The notes beneath the pieces were generated by a model. The model was given only the letters and a program-made list of their open reading frames with translations, ran no database searches and was not told the origin of the DNA. This document shows, one piece after another, positions 11,584 through 22,189 of a stretch of DNA of 64,000 bases. This DNA is from Coix lacryma-jobi var. lacryma-jobi. Its lineage: Eukaryota; Streptophyta; Magnoliopsida; Poales; Poaceae. The position numbers and the translations under genes are program-made. Location of the stretch: the NCBI GenBank assembly GCA_009763385.1, contig CM019824.1, forward strand, positions 158,156,357 to 158,220,356, written 5' to 3'. Position 1 is the stretch's first letter. Each line of letters begins with the position of its first letter.

Positions 11584-13900
11584 TGAAAAGACCTTGGTGT
11601 CGCCTAGAGGGGGGTGAATATGCCTGTTAAAAATCACAACTCAAAACTTTGTTAGAGATGTCCGGTACTACCGCCCTGAGCCCGGAACTGCCGCACCCCG
11701 GCACTGCCAGCCTCAGCCCGGTACTACCGCGCCAACAAACTGCCCGAGCCTGCAATTCAAAAACTAGCCACAGAAAACCAGATCTATATGAATAGAAGTG
11801 TTGCTCTTGGTTTCCTGAACCTGCAGAACCAACTCAACCAAGCCAAATATGTTGTATGAAGTAGATCGGGGCCAAATCCTAGAATCAATCACAATCTCAC
11901 AAGTATGATGAATGAACACAAGTAAATACAAGAGACAAGTGATTTATCCCGTGGTTCAGCTCGCCACCAAGGCTTGTCTACCTCCACGTTGTTGAGGATG
12001 ACCACTTAGATCAAGAGCTTTGCAACTCTTCCTCGGTCTCAAGTCAAGGAATCAAATCCGTGAAGTGAGGGGTAATTCCACTAGCTCCACAAGAGGATTA
12101 CAAACTTCCCGCTGCTCACCACAAGCACGGGAGCTCACCGGGCGACGCCTAGCCGTCTAGGAGACTTCACCTCCAAGAGTAAAAGATGCACAACGAAGAT
12201 CGACGAAGCCGGACAAGTGCTCAAGGTTTGGAAGGCTCTAATCTGCTCTCTAGCTCTTAATCACACAGCCCCAACACTTAATCATGCACTAAGCATGCCA
12301 CTCTCACAAGAGAGGGTTGGGGAGAGCTCTCAAATGGCTTGGGATGTGTTAGAAGTGTTTTGGGCTCCAGCAGCCAGCTCTGGAGGCGTGGGGTGGGTAT
12401 ATATACCCCCACACTCAAAACTAGCCGTTAGAGGTCAGAAACTAGCCGTTAGTGGCTGTACAGGCCCGGCACTACCGCTCGACAGAGCGACACTGCCGCA
12501 GCTCCCTGAGACAGCACAGGTGACCTCACGAAAAATGCCATAACGTTTTACTTCGAACTCCGATTTTAGTGATCTTGTACATTTCGGAAAGCTTATGTCG
12601 AGGGCTATCTAACCCTGCAGAGAACAAGCTCAAGATCAACAAGTGCAGGTGCAGTGCTATGTGTTTTCTCTCATGTTAGCACTCGGGTTCGGTTAGTTTG
12701 AGCACTTGAGACTTGTCTATGATTCGTATTGCATCCCCCTTGATAGTACGACATAACTATACTCAAAATAAACAAAATATAACCATTTTAACCACTTGAG
12801 TCTTCGATGTCTTCATATGCCATTTCTTCTTGATATCACTTCAAAAAGGGTTGCAATCATCTTTGTCTCCTTTCTTTGAGCAAGCACACCTTGAGCATGT
12901 GACTTGAACCATTTCCACACATATGAGTTCAATCCATGGCTTCAAGTCACTTCCACTAATGATTTGATCCTTAATATAATATGACTCCTCATAGCTTGAT
13001 TAGTACCTCGACTCAATGCAAGTACTCTCTTCTTCACCCTAGCCATAGTACTTCGGTCTCCTTGACCTTCACCGTCGCTTAGTACCTCGAAGCCCTTTCC
13101 TTGCTATCTTCACCTTATCAAGCCACACTCAAGTCACATTATATTGAGCATCCATTGAAAACTATTTCTTCAATATTGTGATCCTTGCTTGAATATCTTT
13201 TAGATATAAATGTTGAGATCAATCAAGCTTTAGTTTGACTTACATAGAGACATATATGGATCATCATTAACATGGTCAAGCCAATTCACGATTCCTTATA
13301 TCCTCTCCTTTTGGCTTGACACTCAACACTCACTTCAATCTCCATCTTCATACTTCTAGCTTGATCAAATCAATGCAAAGTGATTCTCCAAACATTTATC
13401 CATACAAGCAAACCAATGTAGAGATGACATATATCCAATATGAGTTAAGTCCTTGTCATTTGACCTTTGCTTGGCATTTACTCACTTATGCATTCTTGAT
13501 TCATTCTTCAACCTTGATCAAAGCTAGTTCACTATCAAACTCTTCTTGCTCATGAAAAGCAACCCATTGTTGAGACCATTCCAAAATCATCAATCCATGT
13601 CTCACTTGTCATTTGCCAAATATGCTTGCTTTCTCATGATGCCATGATATCCCACAACATAGAAGTCATATCATCAACTCTATTTGCATTGTTGTCTTTT
13701 GCTTGAACAAGATTGTTTCCATGATCTTCCAATACAACAATACACAATTTTGGCCTTCATTTCAACACTATGTGGAATACCATCAAGTTTGCTTTTCTTG
13801 TTGAACCTTTGATACACTTAGCAAACTTGTTAGACCTTTAATTATGTTGTCACTCAATTCACCAAAACCCAATAAGGGCCACCCTGAGTTTTGAGGCTCA
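11584..13900 (-). repeat. SIRE-type Copia solo LTR (minus orientation)
   Basis: The plus strand begins tgaaaagaccttggtgtc..aggggggtgaata. It ends near ..tcaattcaccaaaacccaataagggcc. Read on the minus strand this is the standard layout of grass SIRE-type LTRs, with a ..GGGTTTTGGTGAATTGAGTGACAAC start region and a GGTCTTTTCA end. Flanks aaatc and aactc are a possible 5-bp duplication (4 of 5 identical), so the right boundary is uncertain by some tens of bases. Inside are ggtactaccg-type short repeats (11660-11740 and 12460-12500) like those in the LTR at 16939-19352. No coding region. Confidence 0.65.
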
Positions 13901-14185
13901 AACTCGGAAATCGTCGAGGGTAGCTTTTTGAGGCTCAACTACCGAACCCGCGTCGTAGACGGGATGTGGTTCGCACACCCCGACCACCAGCACCGATGCT
14001 GATGCATGTCCAGCCTCCACGCCGGACACAACGCCTTCGCCTTCCTTCTTGACTTGGCCGACGGCACTTGTGCCACACGCAAGCCCGTGTCCGACCTCTC
14101 GCCAAGTGCCACGACGTCATCGTCTTCCTCCCGACTCGGTCGATGCATCGCACATCCTCATGTGCTCCTGCTCGTCGATGCCACG

Positions 14186-14648
14186 TATACGTGGGCAACA
14201 GGCCGTGCCGGGCCGATGAGGGTCGGGCCTATAAGGCTCGCGTGCCCTGCGGGCCGTGCCTATCAAGCCCACGGGCCTGACCTCCGGCCCAGGCCCAGGC
14301 CCGGTCGTAGGACGGGCTGGCCCGCCAGGCCCGCTAGTGAAAATAGGATATATATGTGTTTTTATATTTATAAATATGTATTTATATATATATGTACTTA
14401 TATATATATTTATATATAGTTATATATGTATTTATGTTTATTTTTATATATTTATATATGTATTTATGTATATATGTCGGGCCGTGCCGGGCCGGCCCGC
14501 CGTGCCGAGGGTCAGGCCCAGGCACGGCCCTAGGAACGGGTCGGGCCGGCCCGGGCCCGCTGGCCACCGGGCCAGGCCGTGCTCGGTCCGGGCCAAAACA
14601 GTGAGCTTCGGGCCGGGCTCACGGGCTCGGGCCTCATGCCCAGGTATA
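14186..14648. mobile_element. GC-rich hAT-like element (463 bp)
   Basis: The left end is TATACGTGGGCAACAGGCC. The right end, read on the opposite strand, is TATACCTGGGCATGAGGCC. The flanks are atgccacg and atggcacg, 7 of 8 identical, consistent with an 8-bp target duplication. The subterminal regions are dense in gggccg motifs as in the element at 8513-9404, and the middle (14350-14475) is an AT-rich tatatatgtatttata run. The two elements look like one family; no transposase is present. Confidence 0.6.
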
Positions 14649-15436
14649 ATGGCACGTGCCAGCTACCACAGCTGTTCCTCCGGCCTCTCGGTCCATCGGT
14701 CCAAGTCTCACGTCCGCCCTTCACCGCTCTGGGTCCATCGGCATGGCACGTCCGCCGCACGGCACGCCCATCCTTCACGGCTCCTGGTCCGTCGACACGG
14801 CACGTCTCTACTTGACCTTCACCTCGCCATCGACCACTGTCTCCGAGCTCCACACATGCACATCAATATAGCCAAGAGACACATGTTGCACACACACACC
14901 AACACGGTAACACACCACAACTCAACGCCACCGGTTAGTCATAAACATTAAGCGCATAGCGAGATAATGACTCAACCGGGAAAAGCCTCAAACCTTCCTC
15001 ACAAATGTCAATCATTCATCATATATGTTCTCAGGCGAGAGCGAGAGGAAGACGAGGCGAGAGAGCGACTGCGGCTGTGGTGCGCGGTGGGGAATGAGTT
15101 AGGGTTAGGGATGAGGGCGCGCCCGCGGCCGGCCAGCTTATATACGCAGGGTATGAGTGTTGTGTTGGGTCGGTCGGCCTTTCTAGCCGTTGGAGGCACC
15201 GGGCCGCGCACCGGGCCGACCTCTTTGTCGGGTCGTGCCTGTGCCGTGCCGCGGGCCAAGGCAGCGGCCCAGGCATGACTTGGTGCTTAGGGCCGGGCCG
15301 GCACGGGCACAGTGACACCGGGTCGGGCCGTGGCTTGGGTCGGGCCAAAAGACCATGCCTCGGGCCGGGCCGGTGGGCCGCGGGCTGCATGGCCACCTAT
15401 ATGGACTGCTGGAGCATGGCTTGCCTTCCCGATAAA
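14649..15436. other. GC-rich hAT-like remnant with minus-strand promoter-like core
   Basis: The right side (15300-15401) ends ..GCATGGCCACCTATA, the same end type as the element at 8513-9404, but no matching left end was found, so it appears truncated or rearranged. On the minus strand it holds a TATA box (cttatata at 15137-15144) followed about 30 bp later by two telomere-like CCCTAA units (15099-15110) and a pyrimidine-rich leader. This matches the promoter-like core inside 8513-9404. No real coding frame was seen. Confidence 0.4.
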
Positions 15437-15800
15437 AGCAAAGTATAAAATAGGTTATACGCCGACTAAATACTGAGGTGAAAGAGAGAGGAAAAAAGAG
15501 AAGAAGCGATGTGTAAGTTTAAAATAGGCTATAAAAGCCGACTAAATGCTGAGGTGGAAGAGAGAGGAAAAGAGAGAGAAGAAGCGGGTTGTAAGCTTAC
15601 AACCGGCTCAGACATAAAAACCAAAAAATTATGTGAGACAGATTAGTGGACCATGTATTACTTGTGAAGAGCTAACTACTATATGAGCAGGCTGAGAGAA
15701 GGTTGTAAGGAACGTTACAACCAACTAGCTGGTTGGCTGCATTATTAATTGCTCTAACCGATTGGAACTGGAAATTAAAAGCAAAAGTTTCCACGTGATG
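15437..15800. repeat. Duplicated MITE-like segment, first copy
   Basis: The segment opens with two tandem units of about 77 bp (15437-15512 and 15513-15590). Both hold a gccgactaaatgctgaggtgg-like phrase and a gagagagg run. It continues with a body ending near aattgctctaacc. The same series recurs at 16171-16243 plus 20265-20545, split there by a solo LTR. The terminal gagcaatt-like sequence recalls Tourist-type grass MITEs, which is inference. Confidence 0.55.
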
Positions 15801-16170
15801 TACTCACATACTCACAGCTTCCTTATATCTTCTACAATTCATAGCAAAATAATAAATTATTTTATTATCTACCATACATAGCAATTAGCTTCATTAAGAA
15901 TGGAATTCTTAGTCGATATTTTGAAGAGCCATGTGAATGAATGTTTTGACAACTTTACTGAAGATCTCCATGACATGCTTAAGGCCCTAGACAAAATGTA
16001 AATTAGATGGTTCATGTAATAAATAACTTTATTCCATCTTTTAATAATAATTGTTTTATGGATTGTACCAAGGATATTATAATTGTATCTGAAAGTTAAA
16101 CTATGTCAAATCTCTAGACATTGAATTGTTTTCAAATGTATCCTTGGCGTTAGCACGACCACTACACTAG
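15801..16170 (+). mobile_element. Helitron-like 3'-terminal segment
   Basis: The segment ends ggcgttagcacgaccactacactag followed by T. This is a short hairpin-forming phrase close to a terminal CTAG at 16167-16170, as at plant Helitron 3' ends, which insert before a T. The inner 250 bp match, on the other strand, the segment at 23915-24200, which also ends in CTAG followed by T. Shared phrases include the one near 15980 (gaagatctccatgacatgctt). The 5' end is not certain: the break from the duplicated MITE-like segment falls near 15803-15806. No helicase is present, so it is non-autonomous. Confidence 0.5.
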
Positions 16171-16938
16171 TAGGCTTAAGCCGAAAAGTTGAGGTGGAAG
16201 AGAGAGGAGAAGAGAGAGAAGAAGCGGTCTGTGAGTTTAAAATTGTCGGGTACACAGAAAGGGGTACCCCAAAACCTCGGTTACGAAAAACTAAATCACG
16301 GCAAAATCCATAATCATCCTTCAAACTCAACGTCCGAACCAGCCCAAGTACCGATCCATACTGGGTCGTCCCACAAATGGACTTCAGCGACCCGACACAC
16401 CCTCGAGGAACCCCTCCTTGGGATCATACCAAAGACCGCTCGAGGCACACCACGGTCACAAAAACTCTTCGAGCGAACGGGATAGGCCTCGACAGCCTTG
16501 CCTCATCCCCCCTCACTCCACGAGCACCTCTCGAGGGGCCCTCCCTTGAGCACGCCTGATGAAGGCCTCATACCGCCTCGCTGCATATCCCTCGAGGGAC
16601 GTCCCTCGAATGCCCTTCGATTACGAAACCTTCCAAACGAAGGAAGCAGGCCTCGACCGCCTCTCCGCGAACCGCCTCATACCTACCTCTTGTACGACCC
16701 TAGAAGCATTTAATGCGCTTCACCTACTCCAGTCTGGCTCGTATGGCTACAACAAGCGCCACAGTGGGCCGTACCCTGGTGAAATCCAACTTTAACCGCC
16801 CATACCCGGGAAACGAGCGCGACGTACAATGCAGTTGCTCCATGCCATGCACTGTGTCTTGTTAGGCGCCCCTCAAGGCATGTCCGTCAACGCCTTTCCT
16901 GCAATATCCGAGGCTCGACCCCATCAACTCAGACCTCA

Positions 16939-19352
16939 TGAAAGGTCGAGATGGCGGACTAGAGGGGGGTGAATAGTCATTTTTAAAACTTTAAACGTAG
17001 CGGCTAACCGAGACAAATGCAAAATTAAAACTATCGGTCTAGCCAAGACTACACCCCTCTACCTATACTATTGCCTTACAAAAGATTCTAATCAATGCAA
17101 ATAAGGTGTCGGGCTAGCTAGAGCTCACCTAACCAATTCTAGAAGCAAGGTCACACAAGCCTATGCAACTAGTACTTCAAGCACGCGGGAGCTCTTATGC
17201 AATCTAGCAAACAAAGCACAAAGCCTAAGCTCACTAGCAAAGCTCAATAACAAGGCTACACAAGCCAAATTAGAGAACTCAACTTAGCTACACAAACTAA
17301 GCAACTAAACACTAGCATAAGAGATAGTATTGCAACATAAGCTAGTGTAAACAACAGGCAGTCGGTACTACCGGGCTACTAGGCCGGTACTACCGGGCTT
17401 TATGGCCGGTACTACCGAGCACCTGCAGGGAGCTACGAAATCGAAGTGGGTGAGATGCAATCTCAGATCTAGCAATTACCCCACTTCCCTAGATGTTGTA
17501 GATGATGAATGTAGCTTCCCAACGTCTTGATTCCTTGCCAAAAGGTAGATCGAGTCTTCCCACCTAAGATAGAGAGATGGAGGAAGGAAGAACACGAAGA
17601 ACACAAACAAGCGTAATATGCAAGGAACAAAGAACAATAAGAGCAACAAGAGACGGGGACACAAGATTTTATCCCGAGGTTCACTTGGTTGCCACCAAGC
17701 TAGTCCCCGTTGAAGCAAGCCCAAGGTTGCTGCCGATCCTCTCGCTAGTGGTGACACTAAGCCAACCTCTCCACGATGGAGTGCTCACCAAGAGCTCTAG
17801 CTTTCGATCCGGCCGGACCACTTGGCGCTCTTCACGCCTCTTCTCCACTAGAGTTGCTCTTCGCGATCTCCCGCGGGGCGAGCACAATGCCCCTCACAAA
17901 GCTTCTCCGGAGCCACGCACAATCTTCACGCGGGCTTCACGACGGAGACACGCACCAAGCCGTCTAGGAGGTGGCAACCTCCAAGAGTAATAAGCACCAC
18001 CGGCTTGCAACTCGAACACCTAGTGCCACTCGATGCTATGTCTCAAAGCAACGCACTAGGATCACTCTCTCACACAATCGGATAAGCACTAAAGCATATG
18101 TGTGTTAGAGGGGTCTCTGGCACATCCACACAAGCCACCAAGGCTTTGGAGTGCTCAGCCTACTAGACCCACCAGCCCAAGGCCGGTCCCAACGACTATA
18201 TAAAGCCCCAAGGGCAAACTAGCCGTTATGCCCCTTCACTGGGCATTCTGCGCTACTATCGGTAGTACCGACCCCCCTGGGCGGTAGTACCGACTATGTC
18301 AGATCTAGCTATTACACACGGCGCGTTGACCAAACGAACAACTGACCCCTGGTCGGTACCACCGACGGTCGGTAGTACCGGCCCTATGGCGGTACTACCG
18401 ACAGGTCAACCTGGGACTACACAGAGAGCTCCCAGACTTCCTCAAGACCTCGGAATATAAACGGTCGGTAGTACCGACCCTATGGCGGTACTACCGACAG
18501 GCCAATCTGGGACTACACAGAGAGCCCTGAACTCCTTCGCCCTCGGAACTTCCTTTTCTTCTCTGTGTTGATCCAAATCAACTCCAACAACTTCTCCTTT
18601 GCAAATGTGCCAACACCATCAAGTGTACAACATCATGTGCATGTGTGTTAGCATTTTCACAATCATTTTCAAAGGATTTTCTCTTTCACTCATAACGCCA
18701 CTCGATCTTAGTAACATTGCAAAGTTAGATCGCTCAAGTGGCACTAGATGACCGATATGCAAACAAGTTTGCTCCTCTTAATAGTACGACCATCTATCCT
18801 AAACCCGGTCATAATCTTCTCTACACACCTATGACCGGTGAAATGAAATGCCCTACAAGTATACCTTTGCCTTGCGCATTCTATTTCATCTCCTCCATAT
18901 GTTGATGCAACACATACACCAACCTTGATCAAATGATATGATCCACTTCATATAATCACATGGCCTCCATGGTCCATCAATCTTGACATGACTTGCTCTT
19001 CACCATCGCTTCGGTCCTTCGGCGCCAAGTCTTGCTTAAGCCTCCCGACACTCGGTACCAACGGCTTTAAAGCCTCCAACTTGCCCTTCACCTTCGCAAC
19101 CGGTCCATCAAGCCTAGTCTTGCCTTGATCTTCACCATCTTAGCCACATGACCACATGTCATGTCTCATGTGCATTAGGTTCCTTCTTCACATGTGTGAG
19201 CCTTGCAACATCTCCCAAGCCATTTCTCCTCTATGGCATATGTTGCTCACACATGATCATCTATGGACTAATCACCTGTGTAATTCACCTTAAACATATA
19301 TTAGTCCACCTAAGTTGTCACTCAATTACCAAAACCAAACTAGGACCTTTCA
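16939..19352 (-). repeat. SIRE-type Copia solo LTR (2414 bp)
   Basis: The plus strand begins TGAAAGGTCGAGATGG and ends ..aggacctttca, which is TG..CA. It has a perfect 5-bp duplication cctca at 16934-16938 and 19353-19357. The phrase gtcactcaattaccaaaacc just before the right end and the ggggggtgaatagtc phrase near the left end are typical of SIRE-type LTRs read on the minus strand. Internal clusters of the short palindrome ggtcggtagtaccgacc and its variants occur at 17360-17420, 18250-18300 and 18350-18500. In the last cluster a unit of about 98 bp is duplicated. It is nested in the Gypsy solo LTR. Confidence 0.88.
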
Positions 19353-19926
19353 CCTCATACCGCCTCATACTCCCTCGAGGACCCCTTGAGCACCCCTCGA
19401 GTAATCCTCGAATGACTCCTGTACAACTTCAAAAGCATTTAATGCACCTACCTACTCCCGTCTAAATTGTATGGGCACGACACATGCCGCAGTGAGTCGT
19501 ACCCCGATTAGACCCAACTTTAACCATCCCCAGGAAAGGGGGCGACTTGTACGATGGTGTTACTCCATGCCACGCACTGTTCCACGTCAGGTACCTCCAC
19601 GAGGTTCGATTGTCAACATATTTCCCATGTTTCCCGGAGCTCGACAGGGCTCGAACCCCCGTAGAAGCCTCGATCACCTCGACCACCCCCTCAAGCGCAA
19701 CTCCGCCAAGATCGATCAGCGCTCCAAAAACTCCCGACGAGACGTCTTCACGTACGCCCGCGCATGGCCATCGTCCTTCACCAGCATCGTCAGCCACGCC
19801 GCTACAGGACCGACCACATCTCTACAGCGACACCGACATGACCGGCAACGTCATCACCAACATCATCGTCAACGTCAACGCCTATGATAGCCCTAAACTC
19901 ATGTAACCCTGAGCCTCCCCTTCACC

Positions 19927-19933
19927 TATAAAA
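19927..19933 (+). promoter_or_regulatory. TATA box of the Gypsy solo LTR
   Basis: The phrase cctataaaagggg lies about 340 bp before the LTR end on the plus strand, in the place expected for the retrotransposon promoter. Whether it is still active cannot be seen from the sequence. Confidence 0.6.
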
Positions 19934-20723
19934 GGGGACGCTAGGGCTTAGGACAGGGAGGGGAGCACCCCAAGCACATCAGCTTTCCGCCATAGTCTAG
20001 GACTCCGGAGCTCAGTTCTCTAGTTCTAGCTTCCTTCTTCTCCACACCCCCTGTTCTCTCACACGCTTGCACTCGCCCTTGTACAAGCACTTCGGTGCAA
20101 GATAATGCAACCCCCCCCCAACCCCCGGTGCGCTGGACGTAGGGCCTTCTTTTGCCCGAACCAGGATAAATCGTTGTGTTCTTCTTGCATCACCGTTCGG
20201 ATTAGGGAGCACGCACATACAAATTCACTCGTTGGTGTAGACCCCTGGGTTCCGAACACCGACAAAAATAGGCTATAAAAGCCAACTAAATGCTGACGTG
20301 GAAGAGAGAGGAGAAAAGAGAGAAGCGGGTTGTAAGCTTATAACCGGCCCAGGCATAAAAACCAAAAAATTATGTGAGATAGACTAGTAGACCATGTATT
20401 AATTGTGAAAAGCTAACTACTATATGAGTAGGCTGAGAGAAGGCTGTAAAGAACGTTACAGCCAGCTAGTTGGCTGCATTATTAACCTTGCTCTAACCGA
20501 TTGCAATTGGAAATTAAAAGCAAAAGTTTCCAAGTGATGTACTCCCCCTGGAAATTAAAATCAAAAGTTTCCACGTGATGTACTCCCCTCACTGTTGTTT
20601 TCATTTTTCGAGAAATAATTTTGACTAAATATATTTTAAAAAGTTAGTGTTTATATCTAGAAACTAAAATTTAGTTCCTATCATACTAGATAATTGATAG
20701 TAATTATGAGGACTAAACATATA

Positions 20724-20987
20724 CTTTCTCGATCTACAAAAGAATACAATTCTCGCTTCCCGAAAAATTAAATATCGTAAACTTTGATTAAAATTATATA
20801 AAAAAGTATTAAGAACTAACACTTATGAAACAAAATAAGCACAGTTAAATTTGTTGTAAAATATATTTTGATAATAAATTTATTTTAATATATAAATGTT
20901 CATACTATTTACTATAAACATTGTCAAAAATAAAATAGTTTGGTCGGCACGTTGGTCATAATTGCATTTTTTTATGGACGGAGGGAG
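20724..20987. mobile_element. Stowaway-like MITE, left end degraded
   Basis: The right end ggacggagggag, followed by ta, is the classic Stowaway terminus. The left end ctttctcgatctac is a decayed match. The interior (aaagaatacaattctcgcttcccg..) is close to the better preserved Stowaway at 21811-22065. Non-coding. Confidence 0.6.
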
Positions 20988-21087
20988 TAAGATACTAATT
21001 GTGGAAACCGTGACTCATCCATAGCACCATAAACTAATTATGCTTAATAAATTCATCTCATAATTAATCTTAATCTATGTAATTAGG

Positions 21088-21660
21088 AGGTGTTCGTTTC
21101 CGCAGCAAAAATTTTAGCTATGTTACATCGGATTTTGCGGCTCTAATTTAGTCTATTCAAAATAGTAATGAAAAAACTAATTTATCAGCTGAAGGCTAAT
21201 TCGCGAGACAAATCTATTAAACTTAATTAGCTCATGATTTGGCAATATGGTTCTACAGCAAATATTTTCTAATAACAGATTAATTTATCTAGATTCATCT
21301 TGTTAATTACTCCCTCCGTCCCAAATTATAAGTCATTCCAACAATTTTGGAGAGTCAAAGTTTTTCAACTTTGACCAAAATTTTAGTGAGAAATACAAAG
21401 ATTTATGATATCAAATATGTTTATAATGAAAATATAACCAATAAAGAATCTAATTGTACTTAGTTGGTATCATAAATATTATTATTTTATTATATAAATT
21501 TGGTCAAAGTTGAAAAACTTTGACTCTCCAAGATTCTTGGAATGACTTATAATTTGGAATGGAGGGAGTAGCATATAACGGTATAATTATTTTTTTAATT
21601 ATTTTATTTTTAATAGATTAAATTAGTATCGTAACATTTGATGTGATGTTTTTTTTAGAA
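21088..21660. mobile_element. Tourist-like MITE remnant interrupted by a Stowaway
   Basis: Phrases such as attaaacttaattagctcatgattt, gcaatat..ctacag..aa and taatagattaaattagtatcgtaacatttgatgtgatg follow the order of the two Tourist-like copies at 36725-37381. The Stowaway MITE at 21310-21568 sits inside it. The termini are decayed, so the limits are approximate. Confidence 0.5.
21310..21568. mobile_element. Stowaway MITE (Tc1/mariner type)
   Basis: The ends are CTCCCTCCGTCCCAAATTATAAG and its imperfect complement CTTATAATTTGGAATGGAGGGAG. Both are flanked by TA target duplications (21308-21309 and 21569-21570). Subterminal inverted repeats contain the gagtcaaagtttttcaactttgacc phrase. This is a classic grass Stowaway of 259 bp. 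Confidence 0.9.
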
Positions 21661-21810
21661 AACGATCATCCTCATAATTTTATAATTAATCTATATTTAG
21701 ATAAGACAGATACCCCTTCCTGAATCCGTAAAAGATTATTCGTAACCTTAGCCACCACGCGTATTCGATGGATAGTAACATTTTTTTTTATTTAGCGCTA
21801 CTAAGATATA

Positions 21811-22065
21811 CTCCCTCCGTCTAAAAAAGAGTCATTCTCGCTTCCCAAAAAGTCAACAGATATCAACTTTGACCAAATATATAAAATAAAGTATTAATAT
21901 TTATGTTACATAATTAGTATCATTGAATAGATCTTTGAATGTACTTTTATAATAAAATTATTTGGAGATAAAAATATTGCACACATTTTGTATAAATTCA
22001 GTCAAAGTTGAGAAAGTTTGACCAACACGTATCCCACAGCGACTCTATTTTTGGGACGGAGGGAG
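21811..22065. mobile_element. Stowaway MITE 3' of the protease gene
   Basis: The ends are CTCCCTCCGTCT and TGGGACGGAGGGAG, with TA duplications at 21809-21810 and 22066-22067. The interior has the usual gtcaaagttga/tcaactttgacc inverted phrases. It lies only about 125 bp beyond the stop codon of the minus-strand protease, so it may form part of the 3' untranslated region or terminator region of that gene. Confidence 0.88.
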
Positions 22066-22189
22066 TACGTAGGTACTAGTAGAACCGTAGAAGCAAGCGT
22101 GCAGTCCTACTACACACGCACACGTGCAGCGCGTACGTACGTATGCACAAGCTGGCAAGTGTGTGTTCGTCACAGGCTCACATCAGAGA

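Larger units (their letters stand above)
16244..20264 (+). repeat. Gypsy-type solo LTR (with nested SIRE-type LTR)
   Basis: The segment begins TGTCGGGTACAC and ends GAACACCGACA, so it has TGTCGG/CCGACA inverted ends. It is flanked by a perfect 5-bp duplication aaaat (16239-16243 and 20265-20269). After removing the nested element at 16939-19352 it is about 1.6 kb. A TATA box (cctataaaagggg, about 19926) lies in plus orientation shortly before the end, which fits the U3/R border and sets the strand. The start and end phrases (aaaggggtacccc and gacccctgggttccgaa) are common in grass Gypsy LTRs of the RIRE2/Tat type; the lineage is inferred. No coding capacity. Confidence 0.8.
16171..20545. repeat. 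Duplicated MITE-like segment, second copy, split by a solo LTR
   Basis: Bases 16171-16243 and 20265-20545 together match 15437-15800, including the tandem 77-bp unit and the body that ends near the phrase ttgctctaacc. The LTR at 16244-20264 was inserted between the two tandem units of this copy. A further 45-bp tandem duplication (ggaaattaaaa..gatgtactcccc) lies at about 20505-20590. Confidence 0.55.

Noticed and set aside
14006..15396. Frames of 100-231 residues
   Set aside because: They cross the boundaries of hAT-like elements and a tatatatgtatttata run that translates into Tyr/Ile repeats.
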